The position numbers and the translations under genes are program-made. Below are positions 17,508 to 26,075 of a stretch of DNA of 64,000 bases, piece by piece. How positions within the stretch are numbered: position 1 is the stretch's first letter; each line of letters opens with the position of its first letter. This DNA is from Bacteroides zoogleoformans (GTDB lineage: Bacteria; Bacteroidota; Bacteroidia; Bacteroidales; Bacteroidaceae). Below the pieces are notes generated by a model. The model searched no databases. It had not been told where the DNA came from and saw only the letters and a program-made list of their open reading frames with translations. The stretch lies in the NCBI RefSeq assembly GCF_002998435.1, contig NZ_CP027231.1:3017001-3081000 (forward strand), read 5' to 3'.

Positions 17508-17627
17508 CCGAATGAGGAGTTTTCCCACACATGTCCCTGCCAGCCAAAACCAGACGCTTCCGCCCCAAAGGAGAGAGCCTGCGAGTGCAAGTGCCACCCA
17601 AATTGATATTTTGTATCTCAGTTTCAT
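17478..17627 (-). pseudogene. Fragment of a small membrane protein
   Basis: A 49-residue frame beginning MKLRYKISIWVALALAGSLL with one long hydrophobic segment, ending inside the truncated AbiEi gene. It looks like the N-terminal part of a small membrane protein whose 3' end was lost at the same junction. I cannot name the family; a mobile-element origin is a guess from context. Confidence 0.3.
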
Positions 17628-17796
17628 CTTGTCTGATTTTTTTGATTTTATGCGGATTCCAGAGGTGAGGGAGTTAAGTTTCCATTTTTCATTTTCTCTG
17701 TCCTCGTGTTTCCGACATTTTTTTTTGCGTCTTTCCGTCGGGTCGGTCATTTTCGTTTCAGAGGCGTAAAAAGGTAGGGCTTAGGACGAACAAGGT

Positions 17797-18003
17797 TTAC
17801 GGCGAGAATACTACTTGCAATGAAATGGAAGTGTGGAGGTTGTCGCCGTAACGGCTTGCCACCTCGACCTTTTTTGTCCGTGAAAGCTCGGAACTACCTT
17901 TGCCGCTGACAACGAACAACCGATCCCGATGCGAATACATAGGGTGGAATGTGGAGAGGAACACCGCAGAGGACAGAGCGAAAAAATGAAAGGCAGTCTT
18001 CAC
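17797..18003 (-). CDS. Small putative secreted protein, possibly a remnant
   Basis: 68 residues with a hydrophobic, signal-like N-terminus (MKTAFHFFALSSAVFLSTF) and no recognised domain. It lies in the decayed stretch between the AbiEi fragment and the defence operon. It could equally be a chance frame; support is only the signal-like start and the same orientation as the neighbouring membrane fragment. Confidence 0.25.
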   Translation of the reverse strand: MKTAFHFFALSSAVFLSTFHPMYSHRDRLFVVSGKGSSELSRTKKVEVASRYGDNLHTSISLQVVFSP

Positions 18004-18082
18004 AAGTAAGACTGCTACAACAACGAGTAATAAGACGAAAAAATAGACTCAGCTATCTGAATAGAGAGCCGTCAGAAAAAAA

Positions 18083-18108
18083 ACGGAGAAAGTTTCGTCT
18101 TTCTCCGT
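18083..18108. terminator. Hairpin terminator
   Basis: ACGGAGAAAG (18083-18092) pairs perfectly with CTTTCTCCGT (18099-18108) around loop TTTCGT. A run of A precedes it, so the U tract serves minus-strand transcription into the 17.8-18.0 kb frame or bidirectional termination. A TACCTTTG box (18118-18125) follows. Confidence 0.6.
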
Positions 18109-18270
18109 AGATAATATTACCTTTGCAATAGGTTATTCGAGTTATGCAAAGCGTTGTATATCATTGCAGAAGATAGGTCGCTAAATCATTACCTACTGCA
18201 TTTCATAACTCATTCGACTGTTGATAGCCAATTACTTAGACCTAAATGATAGATTTTCGGTAAAAATGAG

Positions 18271-18278
18271 TACCTTTG
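18271..18278 (+). promoter_or_regulatory. -7 promoter box of the AlbA_2 remnant
   Basis: TACCTTTG matches the TAnnTTTG consensus and lies 28 bp before the ATG at 18307. Confidence 0.5.
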
Positions 18279-18306
18279 CAAAGTAATAAACGAGAATTTA
18301 TATAAG

Positions 18307-18607
18307 ATGGAATTAAAGGCTCTGATAGCAGAATGTACCGCATACGACTTCAAGTTAATGTTGAAGAGAAAAGCCTAATAATTGGCTTAAAAGTGTGAGT
18401 GCTTTCGCCAATGGTTTGGGTGGCTCACTACTCTTAGGCATTGACAATGACGGTATTGTTAAGGGACTTGATGATATATGCTATAAGAAAAAGGCCATAG
18501 ATTATAAGGACTATTTTAGGCTCAAGTTCAAATCTACTGTCTCGCAATTCCAGGGCATCATCTTTGCTTCCTCCGGCACTACGAATGTCGGAGACCAAAG
18601 TCGCTAA
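18307..18607 (+). pseudogene. AlbA_2 (Schlafen-type ATP-binding) domain protein, frameshifted and truncated
   Basis: The first frame starts MELKALIAECTAYDFKLML and stops at 18378. The homologous sequence continues one frame over (PNNWLKSVSAFANGLGGSLL then GIDNDGIVKGLDD), which is the N-terminal AlbA_2 domain signature. One base has been lost or two gained near 18370. After about 60 more residues the similarity fades into unrelated sequence and a stop at 18607, so only about 95 of the usual 400-plus residues remain. It is not functional as a full protein. Confidence 0.7.
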
Positions 18608-18651
18608 TTGTCAGCAGAAAAATCATAAATATCATCAAGGAGTCTCCGACA
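18586..18651. repeat. Short inverted repeat
   Basis: TGTCGGAGAC (18586-18595) and GTCTCCGACA (18642-18651) are perfect 10-bp complements with a 46-nt spacer, in the gap before the defence operon. Role unknown. Confidence 0.5.
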
Positions 18652-18835
18652 ATAACAGACCGTTAGGTGTCGGATGTGTTGTCGGTGAGGAAGGATAAAG
18701 AGAGAGAGTTTATACTTAGAAAGCTAAGAAGGTGTAATAAATGCGAATAAAAGCAACAGGCTAAAGAAAAAGGTTGTTATTTCAAAGTAAGGCAAAATAT
18801 GTTGATTTTGAAAATTAGAAGATTAGAAAAAGAAT

Positions 18836-21145
18836 ATGGAAGTACCGTTTAGTATATCTGCGAGGACTGCCAAGCTCATTGGCATGGAGAATTTCGCTAA
18901 TGCGGAAGGTGCCATCGTGGAGCTTGTTAAAAACGCCTATGATGCTGATGCTGATGTGTGCGTTGTTGTCGCTGATATACGTGATTCGCAAAAAGACTCT
19001 AGGTTGTTTATTATAGACAACGGGGTGGGCATGACTCAGGAAACAATTCTGCGCCACTGGATGACTATTGGCACTGACGACAAATTAGTTAATGCAAAGA
19101 CCAGCGGAAAGCGTAGGGTAAAGAGCGGCGCCAAGGGAATTGGGCGGTTTGCATTGAATCGACTTGGTACAAAGGCTGAAATGGTTACTTTTACGGGGGA
19201 ATCAAACTCTCAGGGTTATAGATGGTCAGTAGATTGGTCGAAGTTCGACAAGGCAAGTATACTGTCTGACATAACTGCAACGGTAAGTGAATGTAGTCAT
19301 GGTGAGGCTGAATCAATCTTTGAGGCATATGGCTTAACTAAATTACCTGTCGCAGAAAAGCTATGCTTTAACGAGTTTCACGGGACAGTGCTTTGTATTT
19401 CGGATCTTAGAGACAAATGGACTGAAGATGATTTGAACAGTCTGTTAGGGAATCTGGAGATGCTTGTCCCGGAACACCTGAAATCATTGTTCACACTGTA
19501 TTTGTATAATCTGCGAGATTTAACATGGAGTGGTGAAATTTTCCCAGCAGAATACTCAGATTATGATTATAAGATTGATGCAGCTTTTGATGGAAAAAGA
19601 CTTATCAATGTCATTATTGAGAGAAATGAACTAAATGTTTCTTTGTTAGAGACAAGGTATGCGAGTGTGTTCAGTCGAAAAACTATGCAGGTCAATCCAT
19701 ACCGGATGGAGGACTTTAGATCCAAGACGATAAAGAAGTCGATTGAGGTAAACGAAGCGGTGTCATCAAACCTTCTTTCAAGTGTTGGCCCTTTTACTTT
19801 CACGTTTTTTTTCATAAAGAATGCCATTTCGGATGACAGGGAAAGAGATGGTGCTAAGAAGTATCCTTATAACCAAATAGACAGTGCAGCACGAAAGAGT
19901 TGGCTTGATAAGTTTGGCGGAGTTCGTATTTTCAGGGATGAATTCAGGGTAAGGCCTTACGGTGAGAATGGTAACGATTGGCTGGACCTGGGACGCAGAC
20001 AGGCACAAAGCCCTGGAGGTGCCGGACAGAAAATAGGAGGTTACAGAATACGTCCTAATCAGATATCGGGAGTGGTTAATATTTCAAGATTGACCAATAC
20101 GGCTTTCGAAGATAAGTCAAGTCGAGAAGGAATTCAGGAGAATGATGAGTTTCAGCTTTTTAAAAACCTGCTGATACAAATTATAGCAGTGTTCGAAGAG
20201 GATCGTAACTACATTATGTTCAATCTGTCTGACCAGTTCAGAAAGGAGCATCCAAACACAATGAAGGCCAAAGACATTGCAAAGGAAGCGATGTCGCTTA
20301 GTAGAGAAGGACGGTCGGAAGAGGCCTTGAAATTGAGAACTCTGGCAGAGAGTTATCAGTCACTGGAAGAAGAACTTGATGCCAAGGAAGCGGAACTGTC
20401 CATGATTCGCGGTTTGGCAAGCATGGGGATTTCTGTTGCCACATATACGCATGAATTGAGGAGTGTGATGTTGCGCCTGCTCTCAAGGAATTCACTGCTT
20501 AGGACCATTCTTACGAGATATCTTCCTGTAGAACAATTTGATGGTATGAGGTTTAATAACCCATACAAAGAACTGGACACAATGAAAGGTGAAGATGAAA
20601 AGCTTTATAACTGGCTATTGTATTCGCTTCATTCCATCCAGCGAAGTAAACGGGACTGGAAAGAAATCAACCTTGCCGCTTATTTCGAGGATTTCGTCAG
20701 GGCGTGGGAGCCGAGTCTGTCTAAGAAGAACATCAAGATGATACCGAACATATCTGGAATGGAAGGTGCATGCCTTGATGCATATGAAATGGATCTTGAC
20801 AGTGTGTATAACAATTTCGTGTCAAACTCCATCAACGCATTCTTGAGGTCGCCAGAGTTAAACAAGATTATCAACTTGAATGTTGTCAGTGATCATGGCT
20901 ATGCCGTTATTGATTTTCTGGACAATGGTAGTGGGTTAGCATCGGAATACAAGAATAATCCCGATGTGATTTTCAATGCCTTTGAGACCTCTATTGTGGA
21001 TAATAAGAACAACAAGATAGGGACAGGTATGGGACTGTTCATAGCAAAAGGAGTTGTGGAAAAATTTAATGATTCCACGATAGCTGTACTCCCTGTTGAG
21101 AAAGGATTTGGAATAAGAACTATTTTTAAATTGAAAAAGAAATGA
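18836..21145 (+). CDS. Dual GHKL protein: Hsp90/MORC-like ATPase fused to a histidine kinase
   Basis: 769 residues. The N-terminal GHKL ATPase of the Hsp90/MutL/MORC type (HATPase_c_3) shows the N-box EGAIVELVKNAYDADA (Glu29, Asn33), the G1 box DNGVGM (from Asp61) and the G2 loop GAKGIGRFAL (98-107). A long middle region, partly charged helix (about 480-535), leads to an H-box-like THELRSVM with His539. The C-terminus is a histidine-kinase catalytic domain with N-box NNFVSNSINAF (659-669), G1 DNGSGL (from 696) and G2 GTGMGLF (from 729). So one chain carries two nucleotide-binding modules and a likely phosphorylatable His. No membrane segment or PAS domain is seen, so it should sense a cytoplasmic cue. 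It overlaps the receiver gene by 4 bp (ATGA). Confidence 0.85.
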   Translation: MEVPFSISARTAKLIGMENFANAEGAIVELVKNAYDADADVCVVVADIRDSQKDSRLFIIDNGVGMTQETILRHWMTIGTDDKLVNAKTSGKRRVKSGAKGIGRFALNRLGTKAEMVTFTGESNSQGYRWSVDWSKFDKASILSDITATVSECSHGEAESIFEAYGLTKLPVAEKLCFNEFHGTVLCISDLRDKWTEDDLNSLLGNLEMLVPEHLKSLFTLYLYNLRDLTWSGEIFPAEYSDYDYKIDAAFDGKRLINVIIERNELNVSLLETRYASVFSRKTMQVNPYRMEDFRSKTIKKSIEVNEAVSSNLLSSVGPFTFTFFFIKNAISDDRERDGAKKYPYNQIDSAARKSWLDKFGGVRIFRDEFRVRPYGENGNDWLDLGRRQAQSPGGAGQKIGGYRIRPNQISGVVNISRLTNTAFEDKSSREGIQENDEFQLFKNLLIQIIAVFEEDRNYIMFNLSDQFRKEHPNTMKAKDIAKEAMSLSREGRSEEALKLRTLAESYQSLEEELDAKEAELSMIRGLASMGISVATYTHELRSVMLRLLSRNSLLRTILTRYLPVEQFDGMRFNNPYKELDTMKGEDEKLYNWLLYSLHSIQRSKRDWKEINLAAYFEDFVRAWEPSLSKKNIKMIPNISGMEGACLDAYEMDLDSVYNNFVSNSINAFLRSPELNKIINLNVVSDHGYAVIDFLDNGSGLASEYKNNPDVIFNAFETSIVDNKNNKIGTGMGLFIAKGVVEKFNDSTIAVLPVEKGFGIRTIFKLKKK

Positions 21146-21759
21146 TAAAAGTAGCTTATATTGACGAGGAGGCTGGATGGCAGTCAACAGCTCATGCCGC
21201 TCTTTCGGATAAATATGATATTTACATTCCCGAAGTGCTCCCTCAAAATGTTACGGACATTTGGGGAGAGGTCTGCAACAGTCAGGTGGCCGTGATAGAT
21301 TACCGTCTCAATGAAAGTGGCCTGGTGGCTTACACAGGAGATGATGTGGTTAGGGAAATCCATAAGCACAATAGACATTTCCCCGTGATTATCATCACAT
21401 CTTACGAGGACAATGCCATTCAAGAGTGTACAGAAGTTCAGACAATCAGAGGGAAGGAAATGTTCAATAGTGCTGAGGAATTGAAGAAACTCTGTCACAT
21501 GATAGATTCGGCAGCGGTTATTTACGAAAAAAAGAAGGCCGAGAGTGAAGACGTCATTTGTGTCTTACAGGAAAAGATAGCCACCGGAGAAAAACTTTCA
21601 GATAAAGAAGAAGCAGACAGGTATGATGCAGAAATGTATCTCTCTGAACTGGATTTGGACTCTTCGGCAAGGGGAATCCTGATTAATACAAGAACCCTGA
21701 AAGGCATTGACGAGATGTTGTCGTTGGCAAGAAACATTGTTGAAAAGCATAAAAAGTAG
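21142..21759 (+). CDS. Response-regulator receiver protein without recognised output domain
   Basis: 205 residues. The N-terminal half is a receiver domain: acidic pair Asp8-Glu9 (YIDEE), phospho-acceptor Asp53 (VAVIDYRLNESG), Thr86/Ser87 (IIITSYED) and the conserved Lys105 (IRGKEMF). The C-terminal half is helical and charged (KKKAESEDVICVLQEKIATG onwards) and has no DNA-binding motif that I recognise. The ATG lies within the stop of the kinase gene, so the pair is translationally coupled. The natural reading is a cognate kinase-receiver pair whose output works through protein contacts, perhaps on the nuclease or methylase encoded next. Confidence 0.85.
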   Translation: MIKVAYIDEEAGWQSTAHAALSDKYDIYIPEVLPQNVTDIWGEVCNSQVAVIDYRLNESGLVAYTGDDVVREIHKHNRHFPVIIITSYEDNAIQECTEVQTIRGKEMFNSAEELKKLCHMIDSAAVIYEKKKAESEDVICVLQEKIATGEKLSDKEEADRYDAEMYLSELDLDSSARGILINTRTLKGIDEMLSLARNIVEKHKK

Positions 21760-21763
21760 TTGA

Positions 21764-22348
21764 GTGATGGGAGACTTTCGTAAGATTACACCCACCCGTA
21801 GAGACAATGCGCCGGATGGGAAGAAATATCAGGATTATAAGCCTCTTTTGCGTGAGGATTTTCACCAGAGGTGCGGATATTGTGGAGATCATGATTATTT
21901 TAGGGAAACGTTCTATGAGATAGACCACTTTGTACCTAAAACATTGGCATCAGAAAGAGAGCATGATTATTCCAACCTTGTCTATTCTTGTCGTACGTGC
22001 AATAACTCCAAGCGGACTAAATGGCCGACAGGCGATGTGACCAAGCCAAATGATGGCAAAGAGGGATGGATTGATCCTTGCGAAGCAGACTATGCTGTAC
22101 AATTTGACCGTCTTTCGGACGGCTCTATCAAGAGCAAAACAGAGTTGGGTGCCTGGATGTGGAAAGCTTTGACATTAGGTAATCCGATTCATCGACTGAA
22201 ATGGTCGCTGGAGATGTTACGTAAAGAATTTGCAAGAACTGAATCACTGGATATATCGGACGTTGAAGAATTGAAGAGAATAAGAACTCTAAATGACTGT
22301 TACAGGCGTTTTGAGGAGCAACTTCGGGGCATACCTAACTTCGGCTAA
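21764..22348 (+). CDS. HNH endonuclease
   Basis: 194 residues. A zinc-bound HNH/His-Me finger is clear: Cys36 and Cys39 (CGYCG), the Asp53-His54 catalytic pair (YEIDHFVPK), Asn70 (DYSNLVYSC) and Cys75/Cys78 with Asn79 (CRTCNNSKR). It starts 4 bp after the receiver gene. Related HNH proteins occur in retron, Septu-like and restriction systems and cut DNA or act on nucleic acid of invading elements. In this operon it is the only recognisable nuclease, so it is the likely effector; this is inference. Confidence 0.88.
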   Translation: MMGDFRKITPTRRDNAPDGKKYQDYKPLLREDFHQRCGYCGDHDYFRETFYEIDHFVPKTLASEREHDYSNLVYSCRTCNNSKRTKWPTGDVTKPNDGKEGWIDPCEADYAVQFDRLSDGSIKSKTELGAWMWKALTLGNPIHRLKWSLEMLRKEFARTESLDISDVEELKRIRTLNDCYRRFEEQLRGIPNFG

Positions 22349-22384
22349 TTCTTAATATGCGAGTCCTTATTTATTCGGATTAAA

Positions 22385-24244
22385 ATGCGTTGTTCTCAGT
22401 CCCATACTTTGACGTATCTTAGACATCATGTCCCGGCAGACGAATTGACAGTGAATCGTTTGTTTGTGTCGGCATACCTGGAAGTGAGGGGAGTCGCACA
22501 ACCCCGTGCAGGCTTTCTTTCCCGCTTTGTCATTAAAAATAGTGATAATGAGAATTCAATTCATCAAGAAGTTTGCAGACGTGTCATTTCGGATTTTGGG
22601 AAAGATATAACGTTGGAAACAATGGTGCAATTGTTTGAGTTTGTGGTGTCGCCAGCAGACCGAATCGTAACGGGAGCCATATATACTCCCATACGAATCA
22701 GGAAGGCGATTATTGCAAATTGTTTGAACAATATGACTATTGAAGAACTGCAGAAGATTCATGCAGCAGATATTTCTTGTGGTTGTGGAGGTTTTCTGAT
22801 GGATATGGCTCTATTAATCCATCAAAAGACAGGGAAGCCATACTCAGAAATCTACCGGGAAAACATTTATGGAATAGATATACAGCCATACGCGATTGAA
22901 AGGACTAAAATTCTATTGAGCCTGTTGGCTTTAATAGGGGGAGAAGATGAAGATTTCGAGTTTAACTTGATATGTAGGGACAGTCTGGATGTCAGGGAGG
23001 ATGGTTGGGACGGAAGGTACAGAAATTTTGATGTAATTATAGGAAATCCGCCATACGTATGTTCTCGGAACCTGACCGATGAAACGCTTGAAAAACTGAA
23101 ACGATATGAAGTATGTAGAACAGGACATCCCGATTTGTATATCCCCTTCTTTCAGATTGCTCTTGAAATGCTCTCTGATAACGGACGGATGGGCTACATT
23201 ACAATGAATACTTTTCTACGTTCAGTCAATGGAAGAGCGTTGCGATTCTATCTCTCTAATCAAGGTTATTCTATATCCATTATTGATTTTAGGGGATATC
23301 AGGTTTTTGAGTCGAGAAACACCTATACTTGCCTTTTTTTCTTGAACAAAGCTGATAGAACGAGAACAATACGATATGCGGTAGATGAGAATAGTGAATT
23401 ACCAGGAGCTGTGAATTACAATATTATACCACTCAATGTGCTGGACAATAATAAAGGATGGACACTGAATGATTTTGTGACAACAACAGCGATAGAGGCA
23501 ACGGGCATACAGATAAAAGATTACTGCCCATCGCGTCATGGGATAGCAACGCTTAGTAATGAAACGTATATTTTCAGACCCGAAAAAGAGGATGATAGAT
23601 ACTATTTTCATGATGGTTTTCGTATTGAGAGAGAAATATGTCGTGATGTTGTAAATCCGAATAAGCTCAATACGGTAGATGACATTGACGCACTTGTGGA
23701 GAAGGTGATTTTTCCATATTATATTGAAGATGGCCGCGCTATTGTGTATGAGCCAGATGAAATGAAACGTCGATTTCCGAGAGCATTCGCTTATCTTAAG
23801 GCAAAAAAAAAGGTCTTGTTTGGTCGAGATAAGGGAGATATCAGCAAATATCCTCAATGGTATGCCTTTGGTAGAACGCAGTCGCTGGTGATGCCAAGGT
23901 ATAAGTTGTTTTTTCCCAAGTTTGCTAACATGGCTTTGAAGTGTGTTATATGTGATGCCCCAGATTTAATGTTGTACAACGGGCTAGCGTTTGTCAGTGA
24001 TGATGAACGGAAGCTCAGAATCCTGAAGTCTGTTATAGAAAGTGAGATATTCTGGAGTTATATCAAAAAAAATGGGAAACCCTACGCATCAGGTTATTAT
24101 TCTTTAAGTGGTGTTGATATCAAGCATTTTGGAATACCAGAGTTTACCAGTGTAGAAGAAGATGAGTTGCTTGAAATAGATGATAAGAATGAGAAAGAGC
24201 ACTGGTTAAAAGAAAAATATAGATTATCACTCACTCGTGTTTGA
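22385..24244 (+). CDS. Eco57I-like N6-adenine DNA methyltransferase with target-recognition part
   Basis: 619 residues. Methylase motif X (TGAIYTP, 97-102), the SAM-binding motif I (ADISCGCGGFL, from 128), motif II-like YGIDIQPYAIERTK and the catalytic motif IV NPPY (221-224) are in the order of the gamma-class adenine methylases. The C-terminal third (from about 370, including MPRYKLFFPKF and GKPYASGYYSLSG) looks like the TaqI-type specificity domain. There is no N-terminal PD-(D/E)xK nuclease as in whole type IIG enzymes, so cutting would need a partner. It follows the HNH gene by 36 bp and should provide self-protection or modification. Confidence 0.9.
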   Translation: MRCSQSHTLTYLRHHVPADELTVNRLFVSAYLEVRGVAQPRAGFLSRFVIKNSDNENSIHQEVCRRVISDFGKDITLETMVQLFEFVVSPADRIVTGAIYTPIRIRKAIIANCLNNMTIEELQKIHAADISCGCGGFLMDMALLIHQKTGKPYSEIYRENIYGIDIQPYAIERTKILLSLLALIGGEDEDFEFNLICRDSLDVREDGWDGRYRNFDVIIGNPPYVCSRNLTDETLEKLKRYEVCRTGHPDLYIPFFQIALEMLSDNGRMGYITMNTFLRSVNGRALRFYLSNQGYSISIIDFRGYQVFESRNTYTCLFFLNKADRTRTIRYAVDENSELPGAVNYNIIPLNVLDNNKGWTLNDFVTTTAIEATGIQIKDYCPSRHGIATLSNETYIFRPEKEDDRYYFHDGFRIEREICRDVVNPNKLNTVDDIDALVEKVIFPYYIEDGRAIVYEPDEMKRRFPRAFAYLKAKKKVLFGRDKGDISKYPQWYAFGRTQSLVMPRYKLFFPKFANMALKCVICDAPDLMLYNGLAFVSDDERKLRILKSVIESEIFWSYIKKNGKPYASGYYSLSGVDIKHFGIPEFTSVEEDELLEIDDKNEKEHWLKEKYRLSLTRV

Positions 24245-24313
24245 TAAAGTTAAAAACGTTAAATATTCTCTTTGAAGAATCCTCAAGAATCCACGTCGGC
24301 ACTTTTCTACCGT

Positions 24314-24724
24314 TTAAAGTGCAAGTCTTTGATATAAAACGACTTGCAAATAATTTTGTAATAAAAATTCTACTTCATCATCTAAAGCCAATGCCAATAA
24401 TTTATTTGTAATGAATATGAAATTCGTGTCAGAAGATAAATCGTATAAACTCAAAAAGGGAAAGAATAGGTTACCCCGAATTTTCAGATTAGTTATTTTT
24501 CTCTTATAAATTTCATCCATTAATATTTCTTGTATGCGTTCTTTCGTATGAGTCCATGATAATTCAATAATGAAATAATCATTTACATCTATTTCATTAT
24601 TCAGAATATAATCATCAGTCCAAGAAGTTATGACAGAGATGTCTATAATGTTGTACTTAAGGGCGATATTAAACAAAACTATATTTTGATTGATTATTTT
24701 TTTCATAGTTACTTCTTTTACCAT
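24314..24724 (-). pseudogene. Truncated paralogue of the 159-residue array protein
   Basis: 136 residues that are nearly identical over about 110 residues to the protein at 29696-30175 (shared IVLFNIALKYNIIDIS, RIQEILMDEIYKR, NLKIRGNLFFP). After ALDDEVEF the sequence turns into an unrelated tail, whereas the intact copy continues for 45 more residues. The start is supported by a strong upstream GGAGG seven bases before the ATG. The break near 24365 marks the boundary with the plus-strand defence operon. Function unknown; an immunity-type protein is suggested by the setting. Confidence 0.6.
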
Positions 24725-25285
24725 TTGTTTCCTCCTAATTTTCTTGTCTCTTTTGTATAATTATTTTGTCTTTATTCCATGTCGAGCCTTCCTGTGTTTC
24801 CATTCTGAATAATTCCATTATCGAATAAGGTTTCATATCCTTCCCCTTTATTTCCTAACAAATTACAGCCTTCTAATAAAGTATTATTGGAAAAATAAAC
24901 GGTATCTCCAAATTGACAATCGAAGAAATTCAGAAAGCCGTGGAATATATTTTCTTTCATTATGAACGGCTTTTTGTTATGTCCTCCGGCTTCGAAAGTC
25001 GCTTCTTGCAGAATAGTATTATTGGTAAATTCCAGTCCATTTATAAACCAACAATAGGAGAGTTGTACCTCTTTAATGATGCAATCACGAATAACTACTT
25101 CTGAATGAAAGAGAAAAGCCGGTAGGTCAAGCCTATCAATAATAGATTGTTTAATGGACAAGCCTGGAAAAGCCACTCTACTTTGACCCTTTTGGGCAAA
25201 CAGGATTGCCCATCTTGGCCATAATATGATTGCCCCTTTAAAGTCCTGGTGATAGGGGTCAATTTTATTTTATCCTTTTGATTCT

Positions 25286-26065
25286 CTAGTTTTTCTTAGA
25301 CCTTAACTTGCGCATACTTTCACCGTACAACTCAATGGTATGGGCCGTATGAATGATTCGGTCAAGGATGGCGTCGGCTATTGTCGGATCACCAACCATG
25401 TCATACCAGTTGGACGATGGGTACTGCGAGGTTATGATAGTGGATTTCCTTTCATGCCTGTCCTCAATAATTTCGAGCAGGATGGGACGTTCCTTGGCAT
25501 CAAGAGGTACAAGAAACAGGTCGTCAAGGATGAGTAACTGGCAACGCTCAATCTTCTTGAGCTCAGTTTCAAGTGTACCTTTGACTTTGGCAACCTTCAG
25601 TGCACCAAGCAGTTTGGGTGCATTGGCATAGAAAGTACGGAATCCCCTTTTGCATGCCTCGTGGCCAAGGGCACATGCCAGATAGCTTTTCCCTGTACCT
25701 GAAGAGCCGGTAATGAAGAGGTTCTGCCCCTTATGTACAAAGTCAAGGGTGGCGAGGCGTTCCATCTGATTGCGCTCAAGGCCCCGGTTTGTGGCATAGT
25801 CAATCTGTTCGAGATAAGCCTTGTATCGGAACGCCGCATTCTTAGTAAGCCGCACTATGGCAGCCTGGGCACGGTAATCCCATTCGCGTGCAAGGAGCAT
25901 GGAAAGGAAGGTGTCCGCGGTCATGGACTGTGGAGTGGTGCCGGCAAGGCTTTCCCTGAAAGCCTCCGCCATACCGTGTAATTTCATGCGGCTCATCAAA
26001 TCCAGTGATATGGTGTTCTGGTCTTGTTGTCCCGTTACGGGAGCTGTCTTATTATTTATTTCCAT
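25286..26065 (-). CDS. istB: IS21 helper ATPase IstB
   Basis: 259 residues from the ATG at 26065; a start at 26116 would overlap istA and is less likely. Walker A is GSSGTGKSYLA and Walker B is LLILDDLFL. IstB is an AAA+ ATPase that assembles on target DNA and activates IstA. The gap to istA is 10 bp, the usual coupled arrangement. Confidence 0.95.
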   Translation of the reverse strand: MEINNKTAPVTGQQDQNTISLDLMSRMKLHGMAEAFRESLAGTTPQSMTADTFLSMLLAREWDYRAQAAIVRLTKNAAFRYKAYLEQIDYATNRGLERNQMERLATLDFVHKGQNLFITGSSGTGKSYLACALGHEACKRGFRTFYANAPKLLGALKVAKVKGTLETELKKIERCQLLILDDLFLVPLDAKERPILLEIIEDRHERKSTIITSQYPSSNWYDMVGDPTIADAILDRIIHTAHTIELYGESMRKLRSKKN

Positions 26066-26075
26066 AATTTTAGCT

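Noticed and set aside
23399..23857. 152-residue minus-strand frame inside the methyltransferase gene
   Set aside because: Antisense shadow; no start context or recognisable domain.
24245..24313. Integrase attachment site or tRNA end at the right edge of the defence operon
   Set aside because: There is a short CAAGTC/GACTTG symmetry nearby, but no tRNA sequence, integrase gene or matching direct repeat at the left boundary.
24772..25176. Independent 134-residue gene with a GTG start
   Set aside because: The first residues come from the IS21 end; the real gene starts beyond the element at 27937.
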